DNA from: an uncultured Verrucomicrobiota bacterium | GTDB lineage: Bacteria > Verrucomicrobiota > Verrucomicrobiia > Opitutales > Opitutaceae | Assembly (NCBI GenBank): GCA_903876795.1 | Contig: CAIRBK010000041.1 | Location: 30,040 to 94,039 of the forward strand | Length of the DNA stretch: 64,000 bases | Direction: 5' to 3' | Shown here: positions 62,005 through 64,000 of the stretch, in pieces | Layout of the letters: every line of letters starts with the position of its first letter | Position numbering within the stretch: the stretch's first letter is position 1 | Program-made: the position numbers and the translations under genes | Notes under the pieces: model-generated | Database searches by the model: none | The model's input: only the letters and a program-made list of their open reading frames with translations | What the model was told of the DNA's origin: nothing

Positions 62005-64000
62005 ATGAGTCTTCCCAATCCGTTCAACACGCTCCAGACGTTCACCGCCAACGGCGCGTCCCACAAGTTCTACTCGCTGCCCGCGCTTGAGCAGGCCGGC
62101 TTCAACGTGAAGAAGCTGCCCGTCTCCATCCGCCTCGTGCTCGAGTCCCTCCTGCGCAACGCCGACGGCAAGCGCGTCTCCGAGCAGGCCATCCGCGATC
62201 TCGCCGGCTGGCAGGCCAAGGCCGCCCGCACCGAGGAGATCCCCTTCGTGGTCGCCCGCATCGTGTTGCAGGACTTTACCGGCGTGCCGCTCCTCGTGGA
62301 CCTCGCCGCCATGCGCTCCGCCGTGGCCCGCCTGGGCAAGAACCCCAAGATCATCGAGCCTCTCGTCCCCGTCGATCTCGTCGTTGACCACTCCGTGCAG
62401 GTGGACTTCGCCGGCTCGGCCGACGCGCTCGCGAAGAACCTCGACCTCGAGTTCTCCCGCAACCGCGAGCGTTACCAGTTCCTCAAGTGGGGTATGCAGG
62501 CCTTTGAAACCTTCAAGGTCGTCCCCCCCGGCATCGGTATCGTCCACCAGGTCAACCTCGAGTATCTCGCCAAGGGCGTACTCAAGGACGGCAACGGCGT
62601 TTACTACCCCGACACGCTCGTCGGCACCGACTCGCACACCACGATGATCAACGGCATCGGCATCGTCGGCTGGGGAGTCGGCGGGATCGAGGCAGAGGCC
62701 GGCATGTTGGGCCAGCCGGTGTATTTCCTCACGCCCGACGTGGTCGGCGTTTATCTCACCGGTTCGCTCAAGGAAGGCGTCACCGCGACCGATCTGGCGC
62801 TCACGCTCACGCAGATGCTCCGCAAGGCCAAGGTCGTCGGCAAATTCGTCGAGTTCTACGGACCCGGCGCCGCCGCGCTGCCCGTCGTGGACCGCGCCAC
62901 CATCGCCAACATGGCCCCCGAATACGGCGCGACCATGGGCTTCTTCCCGATCGACGCCGAGTGCGGCAACTACCTCCGTGCCACCGGCCGCGCCGACGCC
63001 GACGTCGCCCTCTACGAGGCCTACTACAAGGCCCAGGGTCTCTTCGGCATCCCGCAACAGGGCGAGATCGAGTATTCCACCGATCTTGCGCTCGACCTTT
63101 CAACCGTCGTTCCGTCCGTCGCCGGCCCGAAGCGCCCGCAGGACCGCATCGAGCTGCCCAAGATGAAGAACGAATTCGTGACCGCCTTCTCGAAGCCGGT
63201 CACCGAAAACGGCTTTGGCAAAAAGGCCGAGGACTTCTCGGCAGTCTCCGCCCAGATCGACGGCACCAAGCTCGGCCACGGCTCCGTGCTGATCGCCGCC
63301 ATCACGAGCTGCACCAACACCTCCAACCCCTCCGTCATGCTCGCCGCCGGTCTCCTCGCCAAGAAGGCCGTCGAGAAGGGCCTCACGGTCAACCCGCTGG
63401 TCAAATCCTCGCTCGCCCCCGGCTCGCGTGTCGTCACCGATTACCTCGAAAAGACCGGCCTCGCACCCTATCTCGACCAGCTCGGCTTCCAGACCGTCGG
63501 CTACGGCTGCACCACCTGTATCGGCAACTCCGGCCCGCTCGACCCCAAGATCGAGGAGGTCGTCGTCAAGAACGACCTCGTCGCCGCCTCCGTGCTCTCC
63601 GGCAACCGCAACTTCGAGGCGCGCGTCCACCAGAACATCAAGAGCAACTTCCTCATGTCACCCCCGCTGGTCGTCGCCTTCGCGCTGGCCGGCCGCGTGG
63701 ACATCGACTTGTCCGCCGAGCCCATCGGCGCCGGCAAGGACGGCGCCCCCGTCTTCCTGAAGGACATCTGGCCCTCCCTCCAGGAAGTGCGCGACCAGAT
63801 GCAGGCCGCCCTCAAGCCTGAGGTTTTCCGCAAGCTTTACAGCAACTTCGCCGAGCAAAACCCGAAGTGGAACGAGATCCCGTCCACCACCGGCAACGTC
63901 TACTCGTTCGACGCCAAATCCACCTACATCCAGGAGCCGCCGTTCTTCACCAACTTCTCGCTCACCCCGGGCGCGATCAAGGAGATCAAGGGCGCTCGCG
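62005..64000 (+). CDS. acnA: Aconitate hydratase, cut by window end
   Basis: At least 665 residues are visible of a family protein usually about 890-930 long. The Fe-S ligands are in [11 protein letters not shown] (~436) and [13 protein letters not shown] (two Cys near 502 and 505). [19 protein letters not shown] and the N-terminal segment [21 protein letters not shown] match AcnA/IRP-type aconitases. It interconverts citrate and isocitrate in the TCA cycle. The C-terminal swivel domain lies beyond the window. Confidence 0.95.
   Translation, partial: MSLPNPFNTLQTFTANGASHKFYSLPALEQAGFNVKKLPVSIRLVLESLLRNADGKRVSEQAIRDLAGWQAKAARTEEIPFVVARIVLQDFTGVPLLVDLAAMRSAVARLGKNPKIIEPLVPVDLVVDHSVQVDFAGSADALAKNLDLEFSRNRERYQFLKWGMQAFETFKVVPPGIGIVHQVNLEYLAKGVLKDGNGVYYPDTLVGTDSHTTMINGIGIVGWGVGGIEAEAGMLGQPVYFLTPDVVGVYLTGSLKEGVTATDLALTLTQMLRKAKVVGKFVEFYGPGAAALPVVDRATIANMAPEYGATMGFFPIDAECGNYLRATGRADADVALYEAYYKAQGLFGIPQQGEIEYSTDLALDLSTVVPSVAGPKRPQDRIELPKMKNEFVTAFSKPVTENGFGKKAEDFSAVSAQIDGTKLGHGSVLIAAITSCTNTSNPSVMLAAGLLAKKAVEKGLTVNPLVKSSLAPGSRVVTDYLEKTGLAPYLDQLGFQTVGYGCTTCIGNSGPLDPKIEEVVVKNDLVAASVLSGNRNFEARVHQNIKSNFLMSPPLVVAFALAGRVDIDLSAEPIGAGKDGAPVFLKDIWPSLQEVRDQMQAALKPEVFRKLYSNFAEQNPKWNEIPSTTGNVYSFDAKSTYIQEPPFFTNFSLTPGAIKEIKGAR

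Overview
The window is GC-rich bacterial chromosomal DNA, most probably from a Verrucomicrobiota member related to Opitutaceae. This is inferred from three things: the GC-rich coding style, the housekeeping block nusA-infB-rbfA-nrnA-truB-ribF, and a HisA that reads like the plant/yeast form of the enzyme. No rRNA gene is present to confirm the taxon. Coding is dense and both window ends cut a gene: a family 2 glycosyltransferase at the left edge and aconitase at the right.

Positions 1-26437 (minus strand) hold one surface-polysaccharide cluster of about 23 genes. It is read from asnB at the right towards the cut glycosyltransferase at the left. Fifteen genes look like glycosyltransferases. 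The others are a Wzm/Wzt-type ABC exporter, a Wzy-like polymerase, an O-antigen-ligase-like protein, a WcaF-like acetyltransferase, a PIG-L deacetylase and two methyltransferases. One of the methyltransferases is interrupted by an in-frame TGA. Most junctions are 4-bp stop/start overlaps, so the cluster is probably one long translationally coupled operon building and exporting an O-antigen or capsule-like glycan.

Positions 26615-34901 carry a DJ-1/PfpI protein, a eukaryote-type HisA, tRNA-Leu(GAG), an unrecognised R/G-rich protein with winged-helix-like parts, an NtrC-type sigma-54 activator, a PstS-like periplasmic protein, tRNA-Gly(GCC), a YacP-like NYN protein and a DUF2851 protein. Positions 35034-42025 hold the transcription/translation operon nusA, infB, rbfA, nrnA-like, truB and ribF. 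A strong terminator-like hairpin sits just upstream of the nusA start.

Positions 42022-53138 are mixed. They include an unrecognised protein with HicA-like and eRF1-like parts, a Met-rich exported protein, a decayed IS3-family transposase, an ABC ATPase plus solute-binding protein with no permease beside them, an amidohydrolase, an isochorismatase-like hydrolase, a metallophosphatase, gltX, and a hipBA toxin-antitoxin pair. Upstream of hipB lie two copies of a CGCC-N6-GGCG palindrome. The gltX terminator hairpin appears to be encoded inside the 3' end of hipA.

Positions 53247-64000 carry glnS, smc, a membrane-anchored repeat protein, a peroxiredoxin and acnA (cut by the window end). I found no CRISPR array, prophage or complete mobile element. 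I saw no clearly unprecedented system. The best leads are the hipBA operator/hairpin architecture, the nusA leader, the interrupted methyltransferase and the R/G-rich protein.
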